Shown here one piece after another: positions 45,501-53,357 of a DNA stretch of 64,000 nt (the first letter of the stretch is position 1; each line of letters opens with the position of its first letter). The DNA lies in the NCBI RefSeq assembly GCF_001613445.1, contig NZ_BDCJ01000011.1, positions 115,030 to 179,029 of the forward strand, in the 5' to 3' direction. Below the pieces are notes generated by a model. The model searched no databases. It saw nothing but the letters and a program-made list of their open reading frames with translations, and was not told the origin of the DNA. The stretch is from Nocardia grenadensis NBRC 108939. Its GTDB lineage: Bacteria; Actinomycetota; Actinomycetes; Mycobacteriales; Mycobacteriaceae. Made by a program: the position numbers and the translations under genes.

Positions 45501-46034
45501 ATCGAAATGGCGGTGCTACCCGGCGGTGGCAAGGGTATGGCCCGCTTCGAATCGAAGGTCCGCACCTATCTGCGCAGCCACGAGGACACACTGGCCGTGC
45601 AGAAACTGCTGCGCAACAAGCAGATCACCTCGACCGACCTCGCCGAACTGGAACAGATCTTCCTCGACAACGGCTTCGGCACGGTCGAGGACATCGAACA
45701 CGCAGCAACAAGCCACGGCGGGCTCGGCTTGTTCCTGCGTTCGCTCAGCGGCCTCGACGCCACCGCGGCCACCGCCGCCTTCGACGAATTCCACACCGGC
45801 CGCACTCTCACCCCGAACCAACTCCACTTCCTGAAGCTGCTCATCGACTACATCACGAAGAACGGAGTGATCGAGGTGGGAGCACTCTATGAGCCGCCGT
45901 TCAAGACGGTCGCGCCGATGGGTCCAGAGGACATATTCCCGGAGGAAGTTGTGGACCGGATCGTCGCAGTTGTCGAAAACATCCGCACGACCGCTTTGGC
46001 TGATCGGGCCGAGCAGACGCTGGCACACGGCTAG
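42570..46034 (+). CDS. hsdR: Type I restriction endonuclease subunit (HsdR)
   Basis: 1154 aa from GTG 42570, GGGGAGGA 6 nt upstream. An N-terminal DUF4145 region (FDFLRAEWPDLFAEAVRAER) is followed by a coiled coil near residues 155–205, the HsdR_N nuclease (KVDYVLWDDNGKPLAVVEAKRT: PD-(D/E)xK with Asp, Glu, Lys), SF2 helicase motifs LLVMATGTGKTRTVIGL, VVIDEAHRSVYQ and LVGLTATP, motif VI QMIGRGTRL, and an EcoEI_R_C tail. It translocates DNA and cuts unmethylated sites. Order M–S–R with tight spacing suggests one operon and an intact system. Confidence 0.97.
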   Translation: MAQSNFDFLRAEWPDLFAEAVRAERSAVGDPRVACFFARRALELAVNWLYRADSSLQIPYRDDLNAKLKEPTLVQVAGSVIVTKMDVVRRRGNIAVHRTGEVPAQDAVSAVNELFHVLYWLGRTYARTEDGKPFDGQRFDASLIPRPEPAEVRRKKYAEVQQMAAEFAKQQAELAAERRQRKELDDEVKRLRAEVKKAKADNATVPDHHDYSEAQTRTQLIDLLLQEAGWALDGPDDREYPVTGMPTDSGKGKVDYVLWDDNGKPLAVVEAKRTSKSVESGKYQASLYADALEQQHGQRPVIFYTNGHDTQIWDDTFYSPRPVQGFYTKDQLRTLVQRRAKRRPLATEPITDAIVNRHYQHRAIRRIGETFDKDRQRQALLVMATGTGKTRTVIGLVDQLIRAGWVKRVLFLADRQALVAQAANAFKNHLPNVPSVNLLTEKDSNARVYVSTYPTMLNLINQIDDTKQRPFGPGFFDLVVIDEAHRSVYQKYGAIFDHFDALLVGLTATPKNEIDRNTYRLFHLEEGVPTDVYDLEQAVQEGYLVPPVARSVPLKFLRAGIRYAELSEEEKDRWHELEWLDDEDIPESVDPHALNQFLFNHDTIDQMLLVLMEQGDKVDDGERIGKTIIFARNNRHAELIVKRFRVLYPDLPGDFIEMITHSVSHAQSLIDKFENPARAPRIAVSVDMLDTGIDVPAVANLVFAKAVRTSTKYWQMIGRGTRLCPDLYAPNKDKERFLVFDLCQNVEYFNQDLPTAEGRVQASMSEKVFAARADLLRDMDQLQPPGERPATVPDGEPASLPDMRWQLAERLWVEVASMNTQNVEVRKQLRHVEKFADRRSWDIVTPEARIEVGNLAGLPTQFTDDDTGPAAKRFDLITLRLQLALLTDDITFDPLREKVQETATALLDPALNNITAIRQRHAFIEDVAGDAWWEDVTLPMLETLRRRLRGLVKAIPSKGTQNPLYTDFRDELGEISDIEMAVLPGGGKGMARFESKVRTYLRSHEDTLAVQKLLRNKQITSTDLAELEQIFLDNGFGTVEDIEHAATSHGGLGLFLRSLSGLDATAATAAFDEFHTGRTLTPNQLHFLKLLIDYITKNGVIEVGALYEPPFKTVAPMGPEDIFPEEVVDRIVAVVENIRTTALADRAEQTLAHG

Positions 46035-46140
46035 CGGGTCGGCCCGGGAAATCAGTACTGAAACGACACCCCGGTAGCCTCGACGACTGTCGGTGTCTCG
46101 TTGATATGTTTCGCACAGGATAATCGCGCACCATCGACAG

Positions 46141-46623
46141 ATGCTGATACGACCGATAACCCCGGACGACTGGCCGCTCGCCCGCAGGGTCCGCTTGGAC
46201 GCGCTGGCCGGTTCCCCACCCGGAACCTTCTCCACCACCCATGCCGACGCCTTCGAATGGGACGAGCAGCAGTGGCGGGAGTGGACCGCACGGCGATATC
46301 CGTTCTTCGTGGCCGAGTCCGGTTCTGGACCCGTAGGTTCGGCGGGGGCGATCGTCACCCCGGACGGTCCCGAACTGGTGTCGATGTGGACCGCGCCACG
46401 GGCACGCCGGACCGGAGTATCGGACCGACTGGTCCGCGCCGTGGTCGAATGGGCGACACAGGGCGGTCACCCGAGCCTGCGGTTGTGGGTGCTGGACGGG
46501 AACCGGTCGGCCGAGCAGCTGTATCTGCGCAACGGGTTCACCCCCACCGGGGCGAGCAGACCGTGCGCCGAGGACGACCCCCGCCCGGAGAACGAGATGA
46601 TCCTGCCGCTGCCGACGAGTTGA
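46141..46623 (+). CDS. GNAT N-acetyltransferase
   Basis: 160 aa. GNAT core: LIRPITPDDWPLARRVRLDAL at the N-terminus, ELVSMWTAPRARRTGVSDRLV (acetyl-CoA loop R-R-x-G-V/A) and LWVLDGNRSAEQLYLRNGF. A small-molecule or protein N-acetyltransferase of unknown substrate. GATAAT 16 nt upstream is a likely -10 box. Confidence 0.9.
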   Translation: MLIRPITPDDWPLARRVRLDALAGSPPGTFSTTHADAFEWDEQQWREWTARRYPFFVAESGSGPVGSAGAIVTPDGPELVSMWTAPRARRTGVSDRLVRAVVEWATQGGHPSLRLWVLDGNRSAEQLYLRNGFTPTGASRPCAEDDPRPENEMILPLPTS

Positions 46624-46679
46624 AAGGTTCGCCGCTTTTCTCGCTTTTGTTCCGCATATCCGGCTATATACTCCAGATC

Positions 46680-47078
46680 GTGACGTATCTGCGGATCAAG
46701 GAAGCCGCCGGGCTGCTCGGGGTCAGCGATGACACCGTGCGGCGCTGGATCGATCAGGGGCGGCTTCCCGCGGTCCGGCTGGAGAACGGGCGCAAAGGTG
46801 TGCGGGGGCGGGATCTGGCCGAATTCGCACGGCAGCACGCCGAAGCGCCCGACCCCGGGGTGACCGTGGCGGCCTCGGCCCGCAATCGGATGCGCGGCAT
46901 CGTGACCCGGGTGGTCACCGACACCGTGATGGCGCAGGTGGAGATGCAGGCCGGGCCGTTCCGGCTGGTCTCCCTGTTGAGCCGGGAGTCGGTGGACGAA
47001 CTCGGTATCGAGGTGGGCAGTGTGACGGTCGCGTCGGTCAAGTCGACGCATGTGGTGGTCGAGATACCGGAGAGTTGA
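46680..47078 (+). CDS. HTH–TOBE molybdate-responsive regulator
   Basis: 132 aa from GTG 46680; TATACT 7 nt upstream marks a leaderless promoter. Residues 1–50 are an excisionase/MerR-like helix-turn-helix (LRIKEAAGLLGVSDDTVRRW, then GRLPAVRL), and residues 68–130 a TOBE/Mop domain (RNRMRGIVTRVVTDTVMAQV, then VTVASVKSTHVVVEIPES) that binds molybdate or tungstate. It is immediately followed by modABC, so it probably senses molybdate and controls the uptake operon. Confidence 0.88.
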   Translation: MTYLRIKEAAGLLGVSDDTVRRWIDQGRLPAVRLENGRKGVRGRDLAEFARQHAEAPDPGVTVAASARNRMRGIVTRVVTDTVMAQVEMQAGPFRLVSLLSRESVDELGIEVGSVTVASVKSTHVVVEIPES

Positions 47079-47080
47079 CG

Positions 47081-47878
47081 ATGACGACGACAGTAGGGCG
47101 CGTGGCGCGCCGGATGGCCCCGATAGCCGTACTGATTACCGTGCTGGCGGGCTGCGCCGGCCAGGACTCCGGGGACGGCTCCGGCGGTTCGGGTGACGGG
47201 ATCAACGGGACCGTCACCGTTTTCGCCGCGGCTTCGCTCACCGAGACCTTCACCACCCTCGGTGACCAGTTCGAACAGATCCACCCCGGGGTCGATGTGG
47301 TGTTCAGCTTCGGCGGCAGTTCGGCACTGGCCGAACAGATCGGGCAGGGCGCACCGGCCGATGTGTTCGCCTCCGCCGCACCGCGCAATATGGAGCAGGT
47401 GATCGAGTCGGGCGATATCACCGCCGGACCGGTCACCTTCGTCGGTAATCGGCTCGAGATCGCGGTGCCCGTCGGTAATCCGGGCAGTATCAGCGGCCTC
47501 GCCGATTTCGGCCGGCCTGAACCGCGGATCGCGCTGTGCGCCGAACAAGTGCCCTGCGGCGCGGCCGCCGACAAGGTGTTCGCCGCGGCCGGTGTCACCC
47601 CGCGGCCCGATACCCGCGAACCCGATGTGAAAGCCGTCCTGACCAAAGTGACACTCGGTGAGGTCGATGCCGCGCTGGTGTACCGGACCGATATCCGGGC
47701 CGCCGGCGACGAGGTCACCGGGATCGAGTTCCCGGAATCGGAGAAGGCGGTCAACGACTATCCGATCGCGCCGGTGGCGCACGCGCCCAACCCGGTAGCG
47801 GCCGCGGCGTTCGTCGATTTCGTCCTGTCACCGCAGGCGCGCACGGTCTTCACCACGGCCGGTTTCGATACCCCGTGA
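47081..47878 (+). CDS. modA: Molybdate ABC transporter substrate-binding lipoprotein (ModA)
   Basis: 265 aa from ATG 47081, 2 nt after the regulator stop. Lipobox VLAGCAG. ModA signature: VTVFAAASLTETFTTLGDQF, FSFGGSSALAEQIGQGAPAD, VFASAAPRNM, then EVDAALVYRTDI near the end. It binds molybdate outside the membrane and passes it to ModB. Stop overlaps modB by 4 bp. Confidence 0.97.
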   Translation: MTTTVGRVARRMAPIAVLITVLAGCAGQDSGDGSGGSGDGINGTVTVFAAASLTETFTTLGDQFEQIHPGVDVVFSFGGSSALAEQIGQGAPADVFASAAPRNMEQVIESGDITAGPVTFVGNRLEIAVPVGNPGSISGLADFGRPEPRIALCAEQVPCGAAADKVFAAAGVTPRPDTREPDVKAVLTKVTLGEVDAALVYRTDIRAAGDEVTGIEFPESEKAVNDYPIAPVAHAPNPVAAAAFVDFVLSPQARTVFTTAGFDTP

Positions 47879-48714
47879 GCGCCGGCCCGGTGCGGCGCCG
47901 GGCGACGGCACTGCGCCGGCGCCGGGCGGTCCGGGGACGGCGGCCGATCGTCCTGGTCGCGCCCGCACTGCTGGCACTGGTGTTCCTGATCGTGCCGCCG
48001 GCCGGGCTGCTGGTCCGGGCACCGTGGCGGGATCTGCCGGAGCGGTTGGTCTCCGCGGAAGTGGGACAGGCGCTGCGTCTCTCGCTGGTGTGCGCGAGCC
48101 TGGCCACCGTGCTGTGCCTGGTGCTGGGTATTCCACTGGCCTGGCTGCTGGCCCGCGGCGATCTACCCGGCCGCGGCCTGGTGCGGGCGCTGGTCACCGT
48201 GCCGCTGGTCCTGCCGCCGGTGGTCGGCGGGGTGGCGCTGCTGCTGGTACTCGGCCGCCGCGGGCTGGTCGGCCGGTACCTCTACGACTGGTTCGGCGTG
48301 GCGCTGCCTTTCACCACCGCGGCGGTGGTGGTGGCGGAGGCGTTCGTGGCGATGCCGTTCCTGGTGATCTCCGTGGAGGGTGCGCTGCGCGGGGCCGATC
48401 CCCGCTACGAGGAGGCCGCCGCCACGCTCGGCGCCTCCCGCTGGCTGACCTTCCGCCGCGTGACGCTGCCCTCGATCCTGCCCGGTGTGGTGGCCGGGAC
48501 GGTGCTCTGCTGGGCTCGGGCGCTGGGCGAATTCGGCGCCACCATCACATTCGCCGGTAACTTCCCGGGCAAGACCACCACCATGCCGCTGGCGGTGTAC
48601 CTGGCGCTGGAAACCGATCCGGCCGCGGCGATCGTGCTCAGTCTGGTGCTGCTGCTGGTCTCGGTGGTGGTGCTGGCCGCGCTCCGGGAACGCTGGCTGC
48701 GGGGCGTCCTGTGA
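47875..48714 (+). CDS. modB: Molybdate ABC transporter permease (ModB)
   Basis: 279 aa from GTG 47875 (GTGA overlap with modA). About six membrane helices (e.g. IVLVAPALLALVFLIVPP; LVTVPLVLPPVVGGVALLLV) and the EAA loop EEAAATLGASRWLTFRRVTLP contacting ModC. Forms the channel for molybdate import. Confidence 0.96.
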   Translation: MSAGPVRRRATALRRRRAVRGRRPIVLVAPALLALVFLIVPPAGLLVRAPWRDLPERLVSAEVGQALRLSLVCASLATVLCLVLGIPLAWLLARGDLPGRGLVRALVTVPLVLPPVVGGVALLLVLGRRGLVGRYLYDWFGVALPFTTAAVVVAEAFVAMPFLVISVEGALRGADPRYEEAAATLGASRWLTFRRVTLPSILPGVVAGTVLCWARALGEFGATITFAGNFPGKTTTMPLAVYLALETDPAAAIVLSLVLLLVSVVVLAALRERWLRGVL

Positions 48715-49760
48715 CCCTGACAGCCGAACTGCGGGTGACCCGCGGTGATTTCGCACTGGATCTGGACCTACGGCTCGCCCCCGGCGAGGTCGTCGCCCTG
48801 CTCGGCCCCAACGGCGCCGGGAAGACCACCGCCCTGCGGGCCCTGGCGGGACTCACCCCGCTCACCGCGGGGTCGATTCGGCTCGACGACCGGGTGTGGG
48901 ATGCGCCGCCGGCAGTGTTCGTCCCGCCCGAGCATCGTTCGGCGGGGGTCGTTTTCCAGGACTATCTGCTCTTCGCCCACCTCGACGCGCTGGAGAACGT
49001 CGCCTTCGGGCTGCGTGCTCGCGGGCTGCGCCGGGCCGCTGCCCGCGAACGGGCCGCGCATTGGCTGCACCGGGTGGGTCTGGCCGAGTACACGCGCGCC
49101 CGGCCGCGGGCCCTGTCCGGGGGTCAGGGCCAACGGGTCGCGCTGGCCCGCGCCCTCGCCGTCGAACCGGATCTGCTGCTGCTGGACGAACCGCTGGCGG
49201 CACTGGACGCGGCGACCCGGGTGCGGGTGCGCTCCGAACTGGCCCGCCATCTCGGCGACTACCCCGGCCACACCCTGCTGGTCACCCACGACCCGCTCGA
49301 CGCCATGGTGCTCGCGGACCGGCTCGTCATCGTAGAGGGCGGCGTGGTGGTTCAGCAGGGACCGCCCGGCGAGGTCGCCCGCCGCCCCCGCTCCGACTAT
49401 GTCGCGGACCTGGTGGGACTCAACCTGTTCCGCGGCACCGCGGCGGGGACCCTGGTCCGGCTCGACGGCGGCGGTGAGCTCACCGTCGCCGAACCGGCGA
49501 CCGGCCCGGTGCATCTCGCCTTCGCGCCGGCCGCGGTCGGCCTGCACCCGCGGCGGCCCGACGGCAGTCCGCGCAACACCTGGCCGGTGACGGTGGCCGG
49601 TCTCGAACAGCACGCCTACACGGTGCGGGTCCGGCTCGACGGGGCGATTCCGGCGCTGGCCGACATCACCCCCGCCACCGTGGCGGATCTGCGTATCCGG
49701 CCGGGATCGGAACTGTGGGCGGCGCTGAAGGCGACCGAGATCCACTGCTATCCGGCCTGA
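48711..49760 (+). CDS. modC: Molybdate ABC transporter ATPase (ModC)
   Basis: 349 aa, GTG overlapping the modB stop by 4 bp. Walker A ALLGPNGAGKTTALRAL, signature ALSGGQGQRVALARAL, Walker B DLLLLDEPLAALDAAT, H-loop LLVTHDPLDAM. The C-terminal 100 residues are a TOBE domain (NTWPVTVAGLEQHAYTVRV) that regulates transport by molybdate binding. Last gene of the mod operon. Confidence 0.96.
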   Translation: MTLTAELRVTRGDFALDLDLRLAPGEVVALLGPNGAGKTTALRALAGLTPLTAGSIRLDDRVWDAPPAVFVPPEHRSAGVVFQDYLLFAHLDALENVAFGLRARGLRRAAARERAAHWLHRVGLAEYTRARPRALSGGQGQRVALARALAVEPDLLLLDEPLAALDAATRVRVRSELARHLGDYPGHTLLVTHDPLDAMVLADRLVIVEGGVVVQQGPPGEVARRPRSDYVADLVGLNLFRGTAAGTLVRLDGGGELTVAEPATGPVHLAFAPAAVGLHPRRPDGSPRNTWPVTVAGLEQHAYTVRVRLDGAIPALADITPATVADLRIRPGSELWAALKATEIHCYPA

Positions 49761-49872
49761 CCTGCCGAGGACCGGGGAGCCCCGCGCGACCTGCTCACCC
49801 GCCTCACGGATCTCGGCGCCGACTCCGACGAGTACCGGGCGCGTGTACTCGTGTGCACACGCGCCCGCACGG

Positions 49873-50283
49873 TCACCCGATGATCCGCCGCAGACCGGTG
49901 TACTCCAGCGCCGCGAACACCGCCACGACGAGCGCGCCGATCAAGACGAAAGCCATCCCGGCACCGGTGAGCTCGAGCAGCCCGGAGAACGGCAGGGCGA
50001 GCAACCCCAGCACGCAGACCGAGTTGAACACGACCACCCCGGCCGCATGCCGCGGCGGGATGACCGGGTAGCCGGCGATGAGCAGCAGCGCCAGCCCGCC
50101 ACCGAGCATGGCGACACCGAAGGGAACCGACCACGAGGTCGGGAAACCCAACGGGTCTCGCAACGGTACGGCGCCGGCGAGCATCAGCACACCGAAAACA
50201 CCGGTGCCCCAGCCGTCCAGGCGCAGGGTGCGGCGCATCAGGTCGTCGGAAGTCGTGGGTGCGGACAGGGTCGCGGTGGTCAT
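49873..50283 (-). CDS. Four-helix membrane protein
   Basis: 136 aa with four predicted membrane segments: TGVFGVLMLAGAVPL, SVPFGVAMLGGGLALLLIAGY, GVVVFNSVCVLGLLALPF and AGMAFVLIGALVVAVFAALEY. No motif recognised. It is divergent from an XRE regulator with a shared palindrome between them, so it is probably the regulator's target. Confidence 0.75.
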   Translation of the reverse strand: MTTATLSAPTTSDDLMRRTLRLDGWGTGVFGVLMLAGAVPLRDPLGFPTSWSVPFGVAMLGGGLALLLIAGYPVIPPRHAAGVVVFNSVCVLGLLALPFSGLLELTGAGMAFVLIGALVVAVFAALEYTGLRRIIG

Positions 50284-50353
50284 GATCGTCTGCCTCTCGG
50301 ATCAGCGCTGCGGGTTGCGTTCCCGACTGTGCCGCCGCGCGGTCAGCGGTTCA

Positions 50354-50370
50354 ATGACCTCCGAGGTCAT
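50354..50370. promoter_or_regulatory. Palindrome between divergent membrane-protein and XRE genes
   Basis: ATGACCTC-C-GAGGTCAT: perfect 8-bp arms with one central base, 36 bp before the XRE start and 71 bp before the divergent start. It is a likely operator for the XRE regulator. Confidence 0.5.
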
Positions 50371-50405
50371 AGTCACCGCGTCTCGGCTCCCGATACGCTC
50401 CCGAT

Positions 50406-51236
50406 ATGGAGGTACGTGCGGACGGGAGCCCGTCGCGGGTCGGCGCCCTGGTACGGGAATGGCGGCAACGGCGGCGGCTGAGCCAGCTGGATCTGGCGCT
50501 GGCGGCCGATACTTCGGCCCGGCATCTGTCGTGTGTGGAGACCGGACGCGCGGCGCCGAGCCGGGAGATGGTGCTGCGCCTCTCACAGACATTGGAGGTG
50601 CCACTGCGGGAACGCAATACACTGCTGGTCGCCGCCGGGTACGCGCCCGCCTACCAGGAGAGCAGTCTCGACGACGCCCACCTCGCCTCGGCGCGGGCGG
50701 CGCTGGAGCATATGCTCGCCGCCCACGAGCCCTATCCGGCGGTAGCGGTCGATCGCTGGTGGGATGTGGTCACCGCGAATTCGGCATTGACGGTGCTCAC
50801 CGACGGCGTGCCCGCGCGCCTGCTGGCCGACCGGCCGAATGTCTACCGGCTGGTCCTGCATCCCGAGGGCCTGGCCGCCCGGCTCGCCAACCCACGGCAG
50901 GTCCGCGCACAACTGCTGGAACGGCTGGCCCGGCAGGCCGGCGCCACCGGCGACCCCCGGTTGCGCAACCTGTACGACGAGGTCAGCGGCTATCCCGCGG
51001 TCGATTCCGGCCACGAGGAGATTGCGGGCACCGACCCCGGTCCGTTCCAGGTCCCGATCCGGGTGCGCACCCCGCACGGTGAGCTCTCCCTGTTCGGCAC
51101 CATGGCCACCTTCGGTGCCCCCGCGGACGTGACCCTGTCGGAGCTGGCGGTCGAATTCTTCTACCCGCTCGACGAGTTCACCGCACAGTTCCTCCGGGAC
51201 CGGACCGGAGCGCTCACGGCCGGCGGCCTCGACTGA
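50406..51236 (+). CDS. XRE regulator with MmyB-like ligand-binding domain
   Basis: 276 aa from ATG 50406. HTH at residues 12–65 (LVREWRQRRRLSQLDLALAA, SARHLSCVETGRAAPSREMV). The remainder is an MmyB-like PAS-related domain: YPAVAVDRWWDVVTANSAL, FQVPIRVRTPHGELSLFGTM and a final LDEFTAQFLRD. These Streptomyces/Nocardia regulators often control a divergent oxidoreductase or transporter gene. Confidence 0.9.
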   Translation: MEVRADGSPSRVGALVREWRQRRRLSQLDLALAADTSARHLSCVETGRAAPSREMVLRLSQTLEVPLRERNTLLVAAGYAPAYQESSLDDAHLASARAALEHMLAAHEPYPAVAVDRWWDVVTANSALTVLTDGVPARLLADRPNVYRLVLHPEGLAARLANPRQVRAQLLERLARQAGATGDPRLRNLYDEVSGYPAVDSGHEEIAGTDPGPFQVPIRVRTPHGELSLFGTMATFGAPADVTLSELAVEFFYPLDEFTAQFLRDRTGALTAGGLD

Positions 51237-51398
51237 AAGTGCGCCCGAAGCGCGGCCGTACCACCTCCACAACTCCGAGGATCGTCGCAATCGCTCACCG
51301 CCGAGAGTACGTCGCACGTGGTGCGGCGCAGCGATAACACCGACCGGACCCGGCGCACACGCAGTTCCCCAACTCTTGCGTCCAGAATCAGTACATAA

Positions 51399-51420
51399 GT
51401 GGTACAGTATTCGGTACCAC
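51399..51420. promoter_or_regulatory. Operator/promoter of the yefM–yoeB pair
   Basis: GTGGTAC (51399–51405) and GTACCAC (51414–51420) are perfect 7-bp arms with an 8-bp spacer, overlapping a TACAGT -10-like box. YefM–YoeB complexes repress through TGTACA/GGTAC-type palindromes at this position, so autoregulation is expected. Confidence 0.65.
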
Positions 51421-51437
51421 CACACAGGAGTTACCCC

Positions 51438-51701
51438 ATGGAAGCAATCACTACTACGGAAGCGCGAAAGAACCTGTTCAATATCGTCGGCCGGGTCGCT
51501 GCCGATCACGATGCCGTCGAGGTAGTGAGCAAGAGCGGAAATGTCGTCATTCTGTCGAAAGACGACTACGACGCGATGGTCGAAACCCAATACCTCATGG
51601 CTTCGCCCGCCAACGCTATTCGCCTCTTGCGCAGTCTCGAGGCCGTGCAGCGCGGCGAGTACTCCGAACGGGATCTGAGCGAGTTCGACTTGGACCTGTA
51701 A
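51438..51701 (+). CDS. yefM: YefM/Phd-type antitoxin
   Basis: 87 aa from ATG 51438, AGGAG 7 nt upstream. The PhdYeFM fold: MEAITTTEARKNLFNIVGRV, VEVVSKSGNVVILSKDDYDAM, then the toxin-binding tail ANAIRLLRSLEAVQRGE. It neutralises the downstream YoeB toxin and represses the operon. Confidence 0.93.
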   Translation: MEAITTTEARKNLFNIVGRVAADHDAVEVVSKSGNVVILSKDDYDAMVETQYLMASPANAIRLLRSLEAVQRGEYSERDLSEFDLDL

Positions 51702-51715
51702 GGAGAAATACCGCA

Positions 51716-51991
51716 ATGAGGATCGCCTTTACCGATGAAGGCTGGGAAGACTTCATGTACTGGGCGCTCAAAGAACGCAAGCAGCTCAAACGCATCGGGA
51801 ATCTGATCACCGATATCAAGCGCGATCCTTATGGGGGAATCGGCAAACCCGAACGGTTGAAGTACTTCGCCGCCAATGTCTGGTCCCGCCGTATCGACGC
51901 GGAACATCGGCTTGTCTATGCCATCGTCACCGACGATGACGAGACCACGGTGGTCGTGATGCAAGCGCGCTACCACTACGGCAACAAATAG
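51716..51991 (+). CDS. yoeB: YoeB/Txe-type mRNA interferase toxin
   Basis: 91 aa, 14 bp after yefM with GGAG upstream. Conserved: MRIAFTDEGWEDFMYWALKE, IKRDPYGGIGKPERLKY (catalytic Glu/Arg region), WSRRIDAEHRLVYAIV and the C-terminal ARYHYGNK with the His and Tyr of the ribosome-dependent RNase site. Intact length suggests activity. Confidence 0.95.
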   Translation: MRIAFTDEGWEDFMYWALKERKQLKRIGNLITDIKRDPYGGIGKPERLKYFAANVWSRRIDAEHRLVYAIVTDDDETTVVVMQARYHYGNK

Positions 51992-52026
51992 GAGCGGAAA
52001 GAAGACCGGCCCGCTGACCGTCGCGG

Positions 52027-52056
52027 ACCGGCCCGCCCTGTGACCTGCGGGCCGGT
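52027..52056. terminator. Hairpin between yoeB and the RNase H gene
   Basis: ACCGGCCCGC (52027–52036), 10-nt loop, GCGGGCCGGT (52047–52056): perfect 10-bp stem between convergent genes. Confidence 0.7.
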
Positions 52057-52146
52057 TGAGCCCAGGCACCGCTTGCGCGCACGAGTCACTCGCTCTCGGC
52101 CGATACGCGAGCCGATCCGTCGACCGGCGTCAGAAATCGACCGACA

Positions 52147-53310
52147 TCAGAGGTAGCTCGTATCGTTGACCAGCCGCACCGACGAACCACCGTCGGGATA
52201 GAACTCCGCGAGCGATAGCGATGCCAGATCCAGGTGCAGGCGGTACAGCAGCGACGGGCCGACACCGAGCGCCAGCTGGAGCAGCGTTTTGATGGGTGTC
52301 ACATGACTGACCACGACGACATTCACCCCGGGATACCGTGCGACGAGGTCGCGGCGTACCGCCTCCACCCGTTCCCGGACCGCGTCGAAGCTCTCGCCGC
52401 CGGGGGCCGGCAGCGACGGATCGCCCAGCCAGCGGGCGTGCAGTTCCGGATCGCGTTCGGCGGCCTCCCGGAAGGTCAGCCCCTCCCAGTCACCGAAATC
52501 GGTTTCGGTGAGACCCTCGACGACCCGTACCTCGATACCGAGCGCCGCGCCGGCCGCCTCGGCGGTTTCGCGGGCCCGGCCCAGCGGTGAGGTCACGATC
52601 GCGGCGATATCGCCCTTGGCGGCCAGCATTTTCGCCGCCCGGGCCGCCTGTTCCCGGCCCACGGCGGTGAGCGGCGGGTTGCCGCGCCCGGAATAGCGCC
52701 GCTGCACCGACAATTCGGTCTGGCCGTGCCGCAGGAGCAGCAGCCGGGTCGGGCGACCGGCCGCGCCGGTCCAGCCCGGGCCGGAGCCGGCCAGGCGGGC
52801 CGACGCGCTCTGCGAGTCCACGGCCGGATCGGCGACCTCGGCGGGTGGCGCGGCCCGCGCGGTAGCGACCGGGTCGGCGGCGTGTACCTCCTCGACCAGC
52901 TTGCCGTCGTCCATGGCCTCGTTGGCCAGCCGGTCGGCATGGGAGTTCTCCGCGCGCGGGATCCAGCGGTAACTCACCTGATCGAAGTCCGCCGCCAGCC
53001 GGCGCGCGCGATCGGCGAGCGGAATCAGCGCCGCGTGTTTGATCTTCCAGCGGCCCGACATCTGCTCGACCACGAGTTTGGAGTCCATCCGTACCGCGAC
53101 CACCCGGGCCCCGAGTTCGGCGGCCGCTTCCAGTCCGGCGATCAGCCCGCGGTATTCCGCGACATTGTTGGTCGTGACGCCCAGGGCCTCCCGGCGCTCG
53201 GCGAGCACGCGCACCCGGTCGGCGTCGAACACCACCGCCCCGTAACCGGCCGGGCCCGGGTTACCCCGGGATCCCCCGTCGGCTTCGACGATGACCTCGC
53301 GCACGCTCAT
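52147..53310 (-). CDS. Bifunctional RNase H / acid phosphatase
   Basis: 387 aa. Residues 1–135 are RNase HI: VIVEADGGSRGNPGPAGYGA, NNVAEYRGLIAGLEAA (Glu), VAVRMDSKLVVEQMSG (Asp) and ENSHADRLANEAMD (Asp), the DEDD set. A Ala/Pro linker follows, then from about 185 a histidine phosphatase: RLLLLRHGQTELSVQRRYSG (RHG) and later VVVVSHVTPIKTLL. The fusion equals M. tuberculosis Rv2228c, whose C-terminal part has alpha-ribazole phosphatase (CobC-like) activity, linking it to the nearby cobalamin genes. Confidence 0.96.
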   Translation of the reverse strand: MSVREVIVEADGGSRGNPGPAGYGAVVFDADRVRVLAERREALGVTTNNVAEYRGLIAGLEAAAELGARVVAVRMDSKLVVEQMSGRWKIKHAALIPLADRARRLAADFDQVSYRWIPRAENSHADRLANEAMDDGKLVEEVHAADPVATARAAPPAEVADPAVDSQSASARLAGSGPGWTGAAGRPTRLLLLRHGQTELSVQRRYSGRGNPPLTAVGREQAARAAKMLAAKGDIAAIVTSPLGRARETAEAAGAALGIEVRVVEGLTETDFGDWEGLTFREAAERDPELHARWLGDPSLPAPGGESFDAVRERVEAVRRDLVARYPGVNVVVVSHVTPIKTLLQLALGVGPSLLYRLHLDLASLSLAEFYPDGGSSVRLVNDTSYL

Positions 53311-53357
53311 TTCGGCCTCCCGCTCCCGCTACTCGGACCCCGCTGTCCGGCGCGGTC

